A DNA stretch of 64,000 nt from Panagrolaimus kolymaensis (Eukaryota; Nematoda; Chromadorea; Rhabditida; Panagrolaimidae). Location: assembly GCA_028622995.1 (NCBI GenBank), contig JAJQJQ010000007.1, positions 3,472,001-3,536,000 on the forward strand, read 5' to 3'. The notes under the pieces were generated by a model. That model was not told the DNA's origin. It made no database searches and saw only the letters and a list, made by a program, of their open reading frames with translations. Positions 47,076-57,106 of this stretch are shown one piece after another (within the stretch, counting starts at the first letter, position 1; every line of letters begins with the position of its first letter). Both the position numbers and the translations under genes were made by a program.

Positions 47076-48419
47076 TTAAGCATTTGTAAGAGCATCAACT
47101 CCGGGAAGAACTTTTCCTTCTAAAAGTTCTAAACTTGCTCCACCACCAGTACTAACATGAGAGACTTTATCTTCAGTTCCCCAATTAGCGCATGCAGTAG
47201 CAGTATCACCACCACCAATAATAGTAATAGCGCCATTTTTAGTTGCTTCAACTACAGCATCCATAAGACCTTTAGTTCCTTTAGCAAAATTGGGGAATTC
47301 AAAAACTCCAGCAGGGCCATTCCAAACAATTGTTTTTGCACGTTTAACAACTTCAGCAAATTGTTTAGTTGATTCTGGTCCAATATCAAGACCCATTTGA
47401 TCTGCGGGAATACCAGATTTAACATCAACAATTTTATGTGATGCATCTTCGGCAAATTTATCTGCGGCAACAAAATCAGTTGGAAGATGAATCTTTACAT
47501 TCTTTGATTTAGCCTTTTCAATCAATTCTTTAACAATTTTCGCTCCTTCTTCATCATAAAGTGATTTACCAATTTCAACATTATCGAGAACTTTGAGGAA
47601 GGTATATGCCATGCCACCACCGATAATCATTTCATCAACTTTATCAAGAAGATTACGAATGAGTTGAATTTTATCTGCAACTTTTGCCCCACCCAAAATT
47701 GCAAGGAATGGACGTTGAGGATTTTCAAGAGCTTTAGCAAAGAATTCAAGTTCTTTTTTGAGAAGGAATCCAGATGCTTTAGGTTCAAGATTAATACCAA
47801 CCATTGAACTAAAAATAATTTTATTATCTATAAAAAGTTTTTAAAATGATTTTCACCTATGAGCACGATGAGCTGTTCCAAACGCATCATTTACATAAAC
47901 ATCGCCATGTTTGGAAAGGGATTCACGGAATTTTTCGACATCCTTTTTATCCGCTTTAATCTTTTCCCCAGCTTCATCAACTCCTTTACCTTCTTCTTCA
48001 ATATGGAATCGAAGATTTTCGAGTAAGATTACACTACCATCTTCAGGATTAGAAGTTAGTTTTTCAACTTCTTCACCAACGCAATCATTAGCAAAGATGA
48101 CTTTTTTGTTAAGCAACTTTTCAACTTCTTCAGCAATTGGCTTCAAAGTGTATTTTTGATTTTTACGCCCATCAGGACGTCCAAGATGACTCATAAGGAT
48201 AACAGCTTTGGCTTCATGATCAAGTGCATACTACAAAACAAATATTTTATTTGAGAGAAATAAATTCACAATACTTACCTTAACAGTTGGAAGAGCAGCA
48301 ACAATACGTTGATTATTGGTGATTTTTCCTTCTTTTTGGGGAACATTAAAATCAACGCGAATAAGAACTCGCTTGCCTTTGAGATCAACTTTATCAATGG
48401 AAAGCTTGTTAAGCGACAT
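47076..48419 (-). CDS. pgk-1: Phosphoglycerate kinase
   Basis: Exons 48419-48279, 48230-47857 and 47808-47076 give 415 residues, the usual length. The enzyme converts 1,3-bisphosphoglycerate and ADP to 3-phosphoglycerate and ATP in cytosolic glycolysis. Seen here: RVDFNVPQ near the N-terminus (substrate arginine), [48 protein letters not shown] and the nucleotide-binding GGGDTA and [14 protein letters not shown]. All catalytic landmarks are intact. The start MSLNKLS is preferred over an ATG seven codons upstream because it matches the family's N-terminus. The gene is convergent with the small membrane protein gene. Confidence 0.97.
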
Positions 48420-48747
48420 TTTTACAATTTTTCGCAACACTTTGACTGAAAACTTTTTAGCTTATTACCATTTAACTCATTTTCCACGGTTATGTCTCGC
48501 ATTTTAAAATTCGCAAAAATAATTACATATGCACGAATAAAATGATATTGAACAATGAGGGAATAATTGTATATGGATTAAAGGTTACGGTAGTGATACA
48601 TTAAAGCTATGTAAAAAATATTCCACAACTTTGCGTATATTAGCTATTTTGCAAGTGAATTAAAACAACGATCAAGAGAGACAAGCGTGAATAAATAGTT
48701 AATAAAGATCAGTGAAAAGTAAATTGCTTAAATATAAGAACTGACTG
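48420..48747. other. Region between pgk-1 and a small upstream ORF
   Basis: These 330 bp, AT-rich, probably carry the pgk-1 promoter. No motif stands out. Confidence 0.4.
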
Positions 48748-48988
48748 CTACCAAGAATTGGTTTGGTTTAATTTGTTTTTTCGTATAAGCAAATCAATTA
48801 AAGTATATCCTAAAACCATAGGTGAAAAAAAGAAAATACGCCACTTATTTATCCACTTTTCGGTATGACCATAACATCGCCTTTTCATAAATTGACTAAA
48901 TTCTGAATCGATATTCCAATTATAATACTTCCAACGATTTGCAAATAAATGGAAAAAGATTAATCGATAATAAAGCGGGCCAGGCACC
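48748..48988 (-). CDS. Small unidentified membrane-type ORF downstream of mrps-28 (start uncertain)
   Basis: After the mrps-28 stop (49064), about 76 bp of T-rich sequence ends in a TTAG acceptor. An open frame then runs to the stop at 48748, beginning GTG CCT GGC and encoding PGPLYYRLIFFHLFANRW and onward. One hydrophobic helix is visible (WRIFFFSPMVLGYTLIDLLI) with a basic end. No ATG lies in frame until 48888 (MKRRCYGHTEKW). Either the protein is about 46 residues, or a tiny upstream exon supplies the start. The spacing fits a nematode operon with SL-type trans-splicing. The size and helix suit a small mitochondrial inner-membrane subunit, but I cannot name one. Confidence 0.4.
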
Positions 48989-49063
48989 CTAAGTACAAAG
49001 ATTAAACAACAATAAACAAGTTCTTTTTTTTTAAACAAAAACTATGAGATACAAATCAACAAA

Positions 49064-49671
49064 TTATTTTATTTCTTCCTGTGTTGTTTCAATGTCTTCT
49101 TCTTTCGGTTTTTCAAAGTTTCGTTTTCTTTTTTGACCAGGAACACCAATAAGTTTAATCAAGGTTGCATCAGCTTCAAGCAAAGTTAAATCATGTTTTG
49201 ATCCCAAAAATTTTTCTGATAATTCAGGATTATGCAATCTTAGAATAACACGTGATCCAATAGTGTATTTATGTCCATCAGTGGCAGGAGCTTTGCAAAC
49301 AGCATTAAATTTCATACCAAAATCAATATAAAGATCATCAGCAACTCGATGGACAACATTTCCAAGAACCACACGACCATTAAAATCACCCAATTGAACA
49401 AATTTTGACTGTCGCAAAAGTTTAGCAAACGTTACATTTTTCTAGAAAAAAAGAAGCATAAAAAGTTAAAATAAATAAATTTATCACTTACGTCATCTTC
49501 AGTTCGAGAAGTAACTTCTTCGATAAGTTCATCAAAATTGCTAAAATCAATTTCTTCAGGAGCTGAATGAGTAGGCTCAACTTCGGTAGAGGTAGGAGTT
49601 ATTGAAGATTGTAATCGATATAGAAATGAAGGACGAATTAATTTTGATAATAACAGTCGACGTGCCAACAT
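49064..49671 (-). CDS. mrps-28: Mitochondrial small-subunit ribosomal protein bS1m/MRPS28
   Basis: Exons 49671-49492 and 49441-49064 give 185 residues. The N-terminus (MLARRLLLSKLIRPSFLYRL) is an Arg/Leu-rich mitochondrial presequence. The core matches the MRPS28 family: FAKLLRQSKFVQLGDFNGRVVLGNV, DDLYIDFGMKFNAVC, GSRVILRLHNPELSEKFLGS and the final LLEADATL. The protein sits in the mitoribosome small subunit. It is probably the first gene of a two-gene operon with the small ORF downstream on the same strand. Confidence 0.9.
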
Positions 49672-52014
49672 TGATGTTTACTAAAAAAAAGCAGCAGCAG
49701 TGTACGTGAAAAACTAACAAAAAATATAACAAAATTTTGTTTTTGAAAAAAACCAAACCAAACTATCTTTGAAAAACATAATGCCAAAACTGCCGCCATT
49801 TTTACATTTATTTAAAGTTTTCATTATTCTGGATACGGTCAATTGCTCAAATCAATGTATGTACATATTTGTATTTCGATTATTTGTATGTATGTAAAAC
49901 ATTCCAAGCGATTACAACGATTAGCAGGTTTTTAATGCATTTTTGTTCAAACACAAAACCAGTCTTTTTTTGTCGGCAATGGATGGAAGTGACGCAATTA
50001 CAACAAAGGCTTTAAAGCATGCATTATTATTCTGGAGTCTTTTTTTAGGGCTGCGTGTTTCTCTACTTCATACATGCATTGAATCTGGAACCACCATTTT
50101 CATTCGTCGCAATCATTTAATAGATAGTTCTTTTCAAAAAAAGCATAATAAGATACTTTTAATAGAAAAAAATAATAGAGGAATTTGTTACAAATTCGAT
50201 TTTTAATTCACTGTCAATTGATTTTTATTTTCTTCGTGCGTGAAAGAAAACCCCGGAGGGAATATGATTGAAAAAGACTGGAATGTCGTCGCTTGAAATG
50301 ACCCGGATCGCCTCCGGGACACGAATGGACTCTCTATCTATCTACTGCTGATGTGTTCATGCTGCTGCAAATAACGTGAATTCTTTTGCTGTTTTTTTCT
50401 CATCTTTCTTCCTATATTTTTTTTCAAAATTTTTCTTTTTTTGCTTGTTCTAAAATTAGCGTTTCCGAGGACGATGAGGAGAGGAAGGCAATTTTTAGAC
50501 TTTTGTAAATTGGCAATAATCTGAGGCTGAAGGTTATACAAAACATAGTTTTCTGTTACTTCTTTTTTATATTTGATTTAAATTTGTTTAGGGTTTAAAT
50601 GTAACATACAGATGGCGACGCGATCATATGTGTAAACATTAAATTATGAAATCTTTATTATATTAGCTTTAGTGAACGCTTATTTAACTTTGACGTCAGC
50701 GCTCATTGGTTGAATTATGAGATAATAAATTTTGTTTCCTCCAAAAGCGTGATTTAACCGAATGCCTAATTATGAGTTGGAAAATTTCTGATTTTTTTCA
50801 TGGGTGCTACTTTACATAACAATAGTCTTTTTTTATATCAATCCTATCAAAACACTTTCATCAATTTTTCTGATTTTATTTTTTCATAAAAAAGCATGAT
50901 TTTTTTCATGTTTGTTTTTTATAATATGAATAAGCCTTTGCTTGAATTCAGCGTGAAAACATAAAAACGAATTTTATTTTTTATTATTATTTAGAAATTT
51001 TTTTATTCAACATCCGATTGACACTTTTCACGATGATGATTTTTTTTCTTCCGGAAACATGAAGAAAATAAGAGTTGTGGAAGTTGACAGAGACACATTT
51101 ATTTTATTTCGGAATTGAAAGAATTAAAATGTATGCCTTTTGTTGTTTTTGAAAGAGAGGAGATAGAGAATGAATGAAAGAAATCCAGTTGGTTTGTTCA
51201 ATCGTTGTTGCTGAAAATAATTCATAAAAATAGCTCATTTCTTTATTTTATTTTTTTTTCGATGTAGTACTTAGAGGTCGCTTTAATTTTAGTTTAGTTG
51301 GTGGTGTGCCACTTTGAAGGCCAACAATGTATAGTTGCGCGCGTTATTACAAAAAAAACCAAGGGTTCTCTCAATCGATCACCTACCTTTCAATAGAAAA
51401 AAAAGTAGAGAGATGACATTGCCTTGAATGGAATCGTGTGCTCTTTTTTTAGAGAAGAGGAGAATGATTCTCGTCGATTGAAACCGATCAATGTCTTCTC
51501 TTCTTTCTTTTTTATGCATTTGGCTAGATTTCATTGCAATAATATGTATTTTTACGGCAAAAGAAAAAAAAACAGGTTCAAGGAGACAACGTATTAAAAT
51601 GGAGATGATCCTCTCCTGCTGACGATCTCTCTTTATGTGTCCTCACTTATTTTTTTTTACTTGATCGTTTGTATCAATAAATGAGAATAATAGGAAAGTT
51701 TTAAGATGTCTGACGTGGTTGTTCTTTTTGCGTAATTATATATATTTCCCTATTTTTTGATTTTGTTTTTTATTTTAAAAATATTCTTTAAGCTTTTGTT
51801 TATTTTTTGACTTTTTCAACTTTTTCACATTAATCCTTTGATCATCGTTCCAAATATTTTTTCCTCAATCATTCTCGATCGTTTGCGTTTTTTTAAAACT
51901 CGTTTTTCTTTAAATGGGAAAGCATCCAAAATATACAAATAAAAAACCAAAGTGAGGGAGAACGCCTGTTTAAAAGCTGATTTATTTTTTATATAAAAAA
52001 GCAAGCAAACGATG
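49672..52014. other. Gene-poor region with one GC-rich hairpin
   Basis: AT-rich sequence without supportable genes. The notable item is a pair of 8-base inverted GC-rich words, CCCGGAGG at 50252-50259 and CCTCCGGG at 50311-50318, separated by about 50 bp. It is unusual against the AT-rich background. Confidence 0.5.
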
Positions 52015-52432
52015 GTTGAGGTCAGGGTTGCACGAAATTTCGCGGGAGAACAGTTGGCATGCAGTGATTTCTAGAAATGTAATTCATTAATAATTTTTTT
52101 AACAAATATGTTTAATAACTACTTTTTTTCAAAGAACATGTCCCAAAAAACAGAATAAAAAAATCTCAGCTGAGGAAAAAGTTTTCGCACCAATTTTGAC
52201 ATTTAATTTCGCGCGAAATTTCGTTTGTCAATTTCTCCGCGAAACTGACTTTACGGAAGCATAACTTTTTCCTGAGATGAGATTTTTTTATTCTGTTTAT
52301 TGAGAAATGTTCTTCGTAGAAAAGTAATTATTGAACATATTTGTTAAAAAATTCAATAATGGATTGTATTTCAAGAAAACATCTGTATACCGACTGTTCT
52401 CCCGCGAAATTTCGTGCAACCCTGGTTGAGGT
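52015..52432. mobile_element. hAT-type MITE with 8-bp target site duplication
   Basis: The element spans 52023-52424 (402 bp). It starts CAGGGTTGCACGAAATTTCG and ends with the perfect complement; the terminal repeats match over about 30 bases. Both sides are flanked by GTTGAGGT (52015-52022 and 52425-52432), a perfect 8-bp target duplication. CAGGG termini with an 8-bp duplication define the hAT superfamily. The interior also folds back along most of its length, and there is no transposase, so it is a non-autonomous element. Perfect ends and duplication suggest a young insertion. Confidence 0.93.
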
Positions 52433-55184
52433 ACACTGTCACGTTTTTTTTTTGCTTTTTGCGTAAGAAACATCTTTGATTTTAAAGCTTTTCAATGATT
52501 GAAGGACGTGAATCGTTTTTCTTTCTTTCTTTCTTTCGTTGTGCTTTTGTGTTGTTGCTTCTGCTGCTTTTCTTTGTATTTGCGCAACCTCAATTCATTT
52601 TATAAATCTGATTTCTGGCAATTATTTTTTTAAAGAAAAAATTGGAGCAACGAAAATAGAAAGTATTGTTCAGATTTTTTTTATTTTTGGCTGACATTCA
52701 GTCGGGCATATTTTAAAAGTGGATACAGTAATAAATCAATTTCAATATGGTATAAATAGATCTGAAAAGAAAACTTGATAGTTTAAGATATTTTCGACTT
52801 GTTTCTTTCTAATCTAAACTATCTTTTTTATATTTTTGTGTTTTGTTAACCAAAATTTTTTTTCCAAATTTCCATAGGATGTAATTGAGATGTTTTTTAA
52901 ACAAAAAACTTTATTTGATAGGTTTCATAACTTGTACAGAAGATTTCTTTTGAACGATCCTAATATGTCTTTTTTGTTTTCCAAAGACTGTGTTTTTTAT
53001 TTTTATTTGATGTTCGAAGTCTAAACTTTTTCTTATTTTTCTTTTCATTTTTTTTCGAACTTCAACAACAAGGAGCCACTTTCATCTCTATCCTTTTTTT
53101 CTTTTCATGACTGACCTCAATTATTTGCCTCTGGCGATAGCAGTCAGCGATAAAGGCATCAATTTTATTTTTAAAAAATCTCCTCACACATGTTTTTTTC
53201 TTGCACATCTTTTTTCGCATCTGCAAAAAAATTATATCCACGTTTTTTTGTTTATTCTCTTTTTTTGTTGATTTTATTTTTTAGTTTTAGCTTTAAAAAA
53301 ACTTTTTTTTCGTAAATAAATTATTTTTGATTCATAGCAAAATTATATTATTTGCAATATTTCGAAGGAGACCACCATTTTTTGTGGGTATAGTAAGCTC
53401 TCGCAGCTGATTTTCGGACTCTAAAAAGTAGTTAGCAACAACGACAACGACGACAACAGCGATGACCAAACATGAGTGAGTGCGATCAAAAAAATAAAAT
53501 AGAAAGAATTCGTTCAGTCAGCTTGAATTCTGTCGTCGGCTTTTTTAACGACAAAAATCAAAAAAAAGAAGACAAACTTCTTTTTTTGGTAGCATTAACA
53601 ATTTACGGATTGGATCGTACATATTTTTTGTTTGTTGTGCTTTTTCTTTTTTTTTGCTCGTTTTTAGAATGTTCAAATAAATTCTTTTTTGGGTTGTTAA
53701 ACTTTTTTTCTTTTTTGTGTGTTCTTTTTTTCTCTTTTATTGATTTTTACTTTGAGTACTGAAACTTGATCTAAAGAAACAGACAAGAATTTTTTTAATA
53801 GTCTTTAAAGTTTAAACTGAATGTTTCGTATATTAATGGGAAAAAAACACTATTTTTATGCTGAACCAAGAAACATTATTAATATTCGTGATTTTGCTTC
53901 TCATTAAAATTTTGTCCTATATTTTAAAAATTCATGTCAAAATTAATCTCGAGCAGCTTTGTTTTGCTTTGGCCAGTCGGTCAAAATCCCTAGTGAATTA
54001 TTAATGTGGCCGTCGAATGACCAAAAACAAATTCATTCTTTTTAATTGGAAAGGTATAAAGGGGCGTTATTGAAATAAAAATGAACCATTTGAAATGTTT
54101 TTTTCAAAGATTTAGCATCATTTTTTTGGAGAAACATAATCTGAAATTTATCAATAATTTTCACGTCAAAATTTTAAATTTAGTTACTTTTATGTTTCAA
54201 AAAATATATTCTGATTCCTTTTAGCGCTAGATTTAATACATTCAAAAAGTAATATTGAATGCTTTTTAAATAAAATATTTTTAAAAGAATTTAAAAAACG
54301 TGTTTTCTTTTTCTCCGTTTTCTTATCAAACAAAAAATATAATGTTTTTTTTCTTGACATTCATCCTTTCCATCCATTCATTGATGACCCTTTTTTCCAT
54401 CCATGTATATTTGATTTTATCAAAATCAATGTTTTTCCTCTATTTTTTAAAGAGGAGGTAATTTTTATCGAGAAACCTTCCTTCCATGTTCTTTACTTTA
54501 TTTATCATCGGTTCTGTTTTTTTACCAGCATTGTTTTTTCCTGAATTATTTTAAACTTTGAACAAAATCATTTTGTAGCTGAAAATATTTTTTCCTAAAA
54601 TAGCTATTAGCGAGAAAAAAAGATCTGCGTTTTAAAAAAAGCTTTTCTTTCGCGCAACAAAAAAAATGAAAGTCCAAAATTGTAAAAAATTCTAAAATGT
54701 AAGCAAGCGATCGCAAGGAAGGGATAATTGCGGCGGTGATGGTTGTTGTTAATGCTTCAAAGCAGCAAAAAAGAGACCAAGAAATATTTCTTTGTTGCCT
54801 TAAGCTTCTTCTCCTCCCTAAACTGTTGCTTCAGAAAAAAAGCTGAACGCGACATTTGAAAGGCTAAACTAAATAGAAGGAAAGTAAAAAAGTCTTTTTC
54901 CTTTTCTCGCCTTTTTTGGATCTCTAAAAAAAAATTTTTTAAATGAAAAATAATATATAAAAAATTCGTTTTGTTTATTTTAGAAATGTGGGTGACTGTG
55001 AACACGCGAATCGAAGCAAGCAGCAACCAACAAAAAAAATGAGGACCTTCTGTCGCTCGTTCGTTTGCTTGCTTTTTTGCTTCTTGCCACAGCAATCTTG
55101 TTTATTGGCGCCCTCGTTTATTTTATATTTTTTTCTTCACCGAGAATCATCGGTTGCTTTTTTATTTTTTTTTTTGACTCTTCT
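52433..55184. other. Gene-poor AT-rich region
   Basis: Long T and A tracts and a CTTTC microsatellite near 52520. ORFs here are Phe/Lys-rich. An ATG-containing stretch at 53460-53560 with nearby donors could be a 5' exon of the downstream exchange-factor gene but is not supported further. Confidence 0.45.
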
Positions 55185-55418
55185 GTGCCCTATTTCATAA
55201 AAAAAGTTCATGAACTTTTTAGAAAAGAAAGTGAACTTTTCCATTCAAGACCGAGATTTGTCAAACGAAAAAAGTTCATGAACTTTTTTTAATGGGAAAA
55301 AAAATTACACGCAGAAAAAGTTCATGAACTTTTTTCGTTTGACAAATCTCGGTCTTGAATGGAAAAGTTCACTTTCTTTTCTAAAAAGTTCATGAACTTT
55401 TTTTATGAAATAGGGCAC
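55185..55418. mobile_element. Near-perfect 234-bp inverted repeat (fold-back element)
   Basis: Two arms of about 104 bp (55185-55289 and 55315-55418) are near-perfect reverse complements around a spacer of about 25 bp. The outer ends are GTGCCCTATTTCAT and its complement. Each arm carries two copies of a palindrome centred on AGTTCATGAACT, so four copies lie within 234 bp. No clear target duplication and no coding capacity. It resembles a MITE or a long-hairpin RNA source. Confidence 0.85.
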
Positions 55419-57106
55419 TGTAATGCTTTCGAGAAAAAAAGCGAATGAGTTGTTCGATTTCTTCAGTATTTATTTTTCAATTTTTTTAAAAGGCGATTAT
55501 GTTAAAATTGATATCATAAGAATTTTATGTTTTGTTTTTCCCAATGTTTATAAACTTTTTGTTGTGTGTTTTCATTCTAGATTTAAGCTTCTGAAAAAAT
55601 TTCGTTATTGTTTAAAATTTATTGGGCGTAAACCGAAAATGTTTGATTGTAAAAAAATGTATTATTTATTGTTTTTTTTATTGTGGTTGGTTGGAACGAT
55701 TGTAATGTGATCGACAACTTTTTTCTAGATTTGCTTTCGTTTTTTACATGATTTTTTTTGGATTTTTATCTTCAAAAATTTTTCATATGGAGATTTATCA
55801 AAGTCTCTAAACCTTCTACCGAATTTCTGTTTTTTCTTTGCTACAAATATTTTTTCTTTCTATCCAAAACTCAAATCATCTTAAGGATTACTTTATGATC
55901 TTTGACTAGTAATATTCAATTATCATTTATTGACTATGATTTTAAACTAAAATTCTAGTTTTTATTATAAAAGAAAATTCTCAATTTGCGTCCAACCACT
56001 TTTAATCGTCATTTTTTATAATACTTTATTACCTCACTTTTTTAAATCGTCTCATCGCGTAAAGTTACACTTACACTTTAAGAAGAATGTCGTAATATCC
56101 TTTCCGCTTAAAGCTTCCTTCCAATCATTTTTATTTTAAAATCATATGCTGCTGCTTATTTTTCTTTCTTTCATATGTTTGATTAAGCTCAATTATTGTC
56201 GCTGGTTGCCTGTTATTGGAGGAGAGAAGGAAACCTCCCGGAAAAGAAAATCACTTGAAAAGGCTTCAATGAAAAAAGAAAAAAAAGAAATTAATGCTGC
56301 CTCAATTTTCACCACGTTATTATTTATATATATAATCTGTAATAAATCTATTTATTTATTTATGTGTGCGCGTTTATTATATGATTGACAAATCTATATT
56401 CTTTTAATTCTTTTTTTCCGCTCTCATTTTTATACAAAAAAGAAAGAATTTTGTATCACCATCGAATCGTTGTTACGTGAATGAGGTTCAAGCAAGGCAG
56501 CAAAGGTTGCGCATTCTTTTTTTCTTTTGACCTGTCAAATTAGCCTCAATCATTTGCTCTCTTTTCTCTACTATTTTTCTTTTCTTTAATGTTTACTTTA
56601 TATATTTTTAATACAAACTTTTTTTAATGACAATCTGTCATTATTTCTATCAAGTGATTTTTCTATAATTTTAGCTTTTCACGCTTAATGACACCCTTCT
56701 TATTTTGTTTTTATATTTGAGGTTTTTTATTGACCTCATTTTCCTCTACGTCATTTGAGATCATCTCTATTTTATTTCCGTTCTATGTTTTCCTCAAAAA
56801 TTTTTTCTCTCTCCCACAATGACTCGCTAACATTCTTTTTCTCTCTCGCGCGATGGCCCATCATCACACATGCGAGTTGAGTCTCGATCGAATTCGACTC
56901 ACGCGTGTTTTGTTTTTGAGTTTATTTTAACTTCCGAGTTTTTCTTTTACTTACTCCAATTTTTTTTATTGATTGATTGGAATTATTTATTTTCAGATTA
57001 TTTTTTGATTTGAATAAGGATGGCCGCAGACGGCGGCATTTATTAAAATTAATATCATTGATTTATTGAAGAAGCTGCAGTTACTTGACAGTTTGATTCA
57101 GAAAAC
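55419..57106. other. Upstream region of the exchange-factor gene
   Basis: AT-rich, with a more GC-containing promoter-like stretch at about 56810-56910 (CTCTCTCGCGCGATGG and an inverted TGAGTC...GACTCA pair at about 56878-56901). A short upstream ORF lies at 57020-57046. Confidence 0.4.
57020..57046 (+). promoter_or_regulatory. Short upstream ORF before the RGL start
   Basis: ATG at 57020 opens an 8-codon frame (MAADGGIY, stop TAA) about 60 bp before the main start. It overlaps a GC-rich self-complementary word (GCCG-CAGA-CGGC). If it lies in the 5' UTR it could lower translation of the main frame. Confidence 0.35.

Noticed and set aside
53460..53762. ATG-initiated ORF of 96 codons, and a possible early exon (MTKHE then GTGAGT) for the exchange-factor gene
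   Set aside because: The later part is Phe/Leu-rich composition and no matching splice acceptor with supporting frame could be identified. A 5' exon remains possible but unsupported.
55423..55710. 95-codon ORF next to the 234-bp hairpin
   Set aside because: Phe/Lys/Tyr-rich as expected from AT-rich DNA, no domain, no splice sites; not a transposase fragment that I can recognise.
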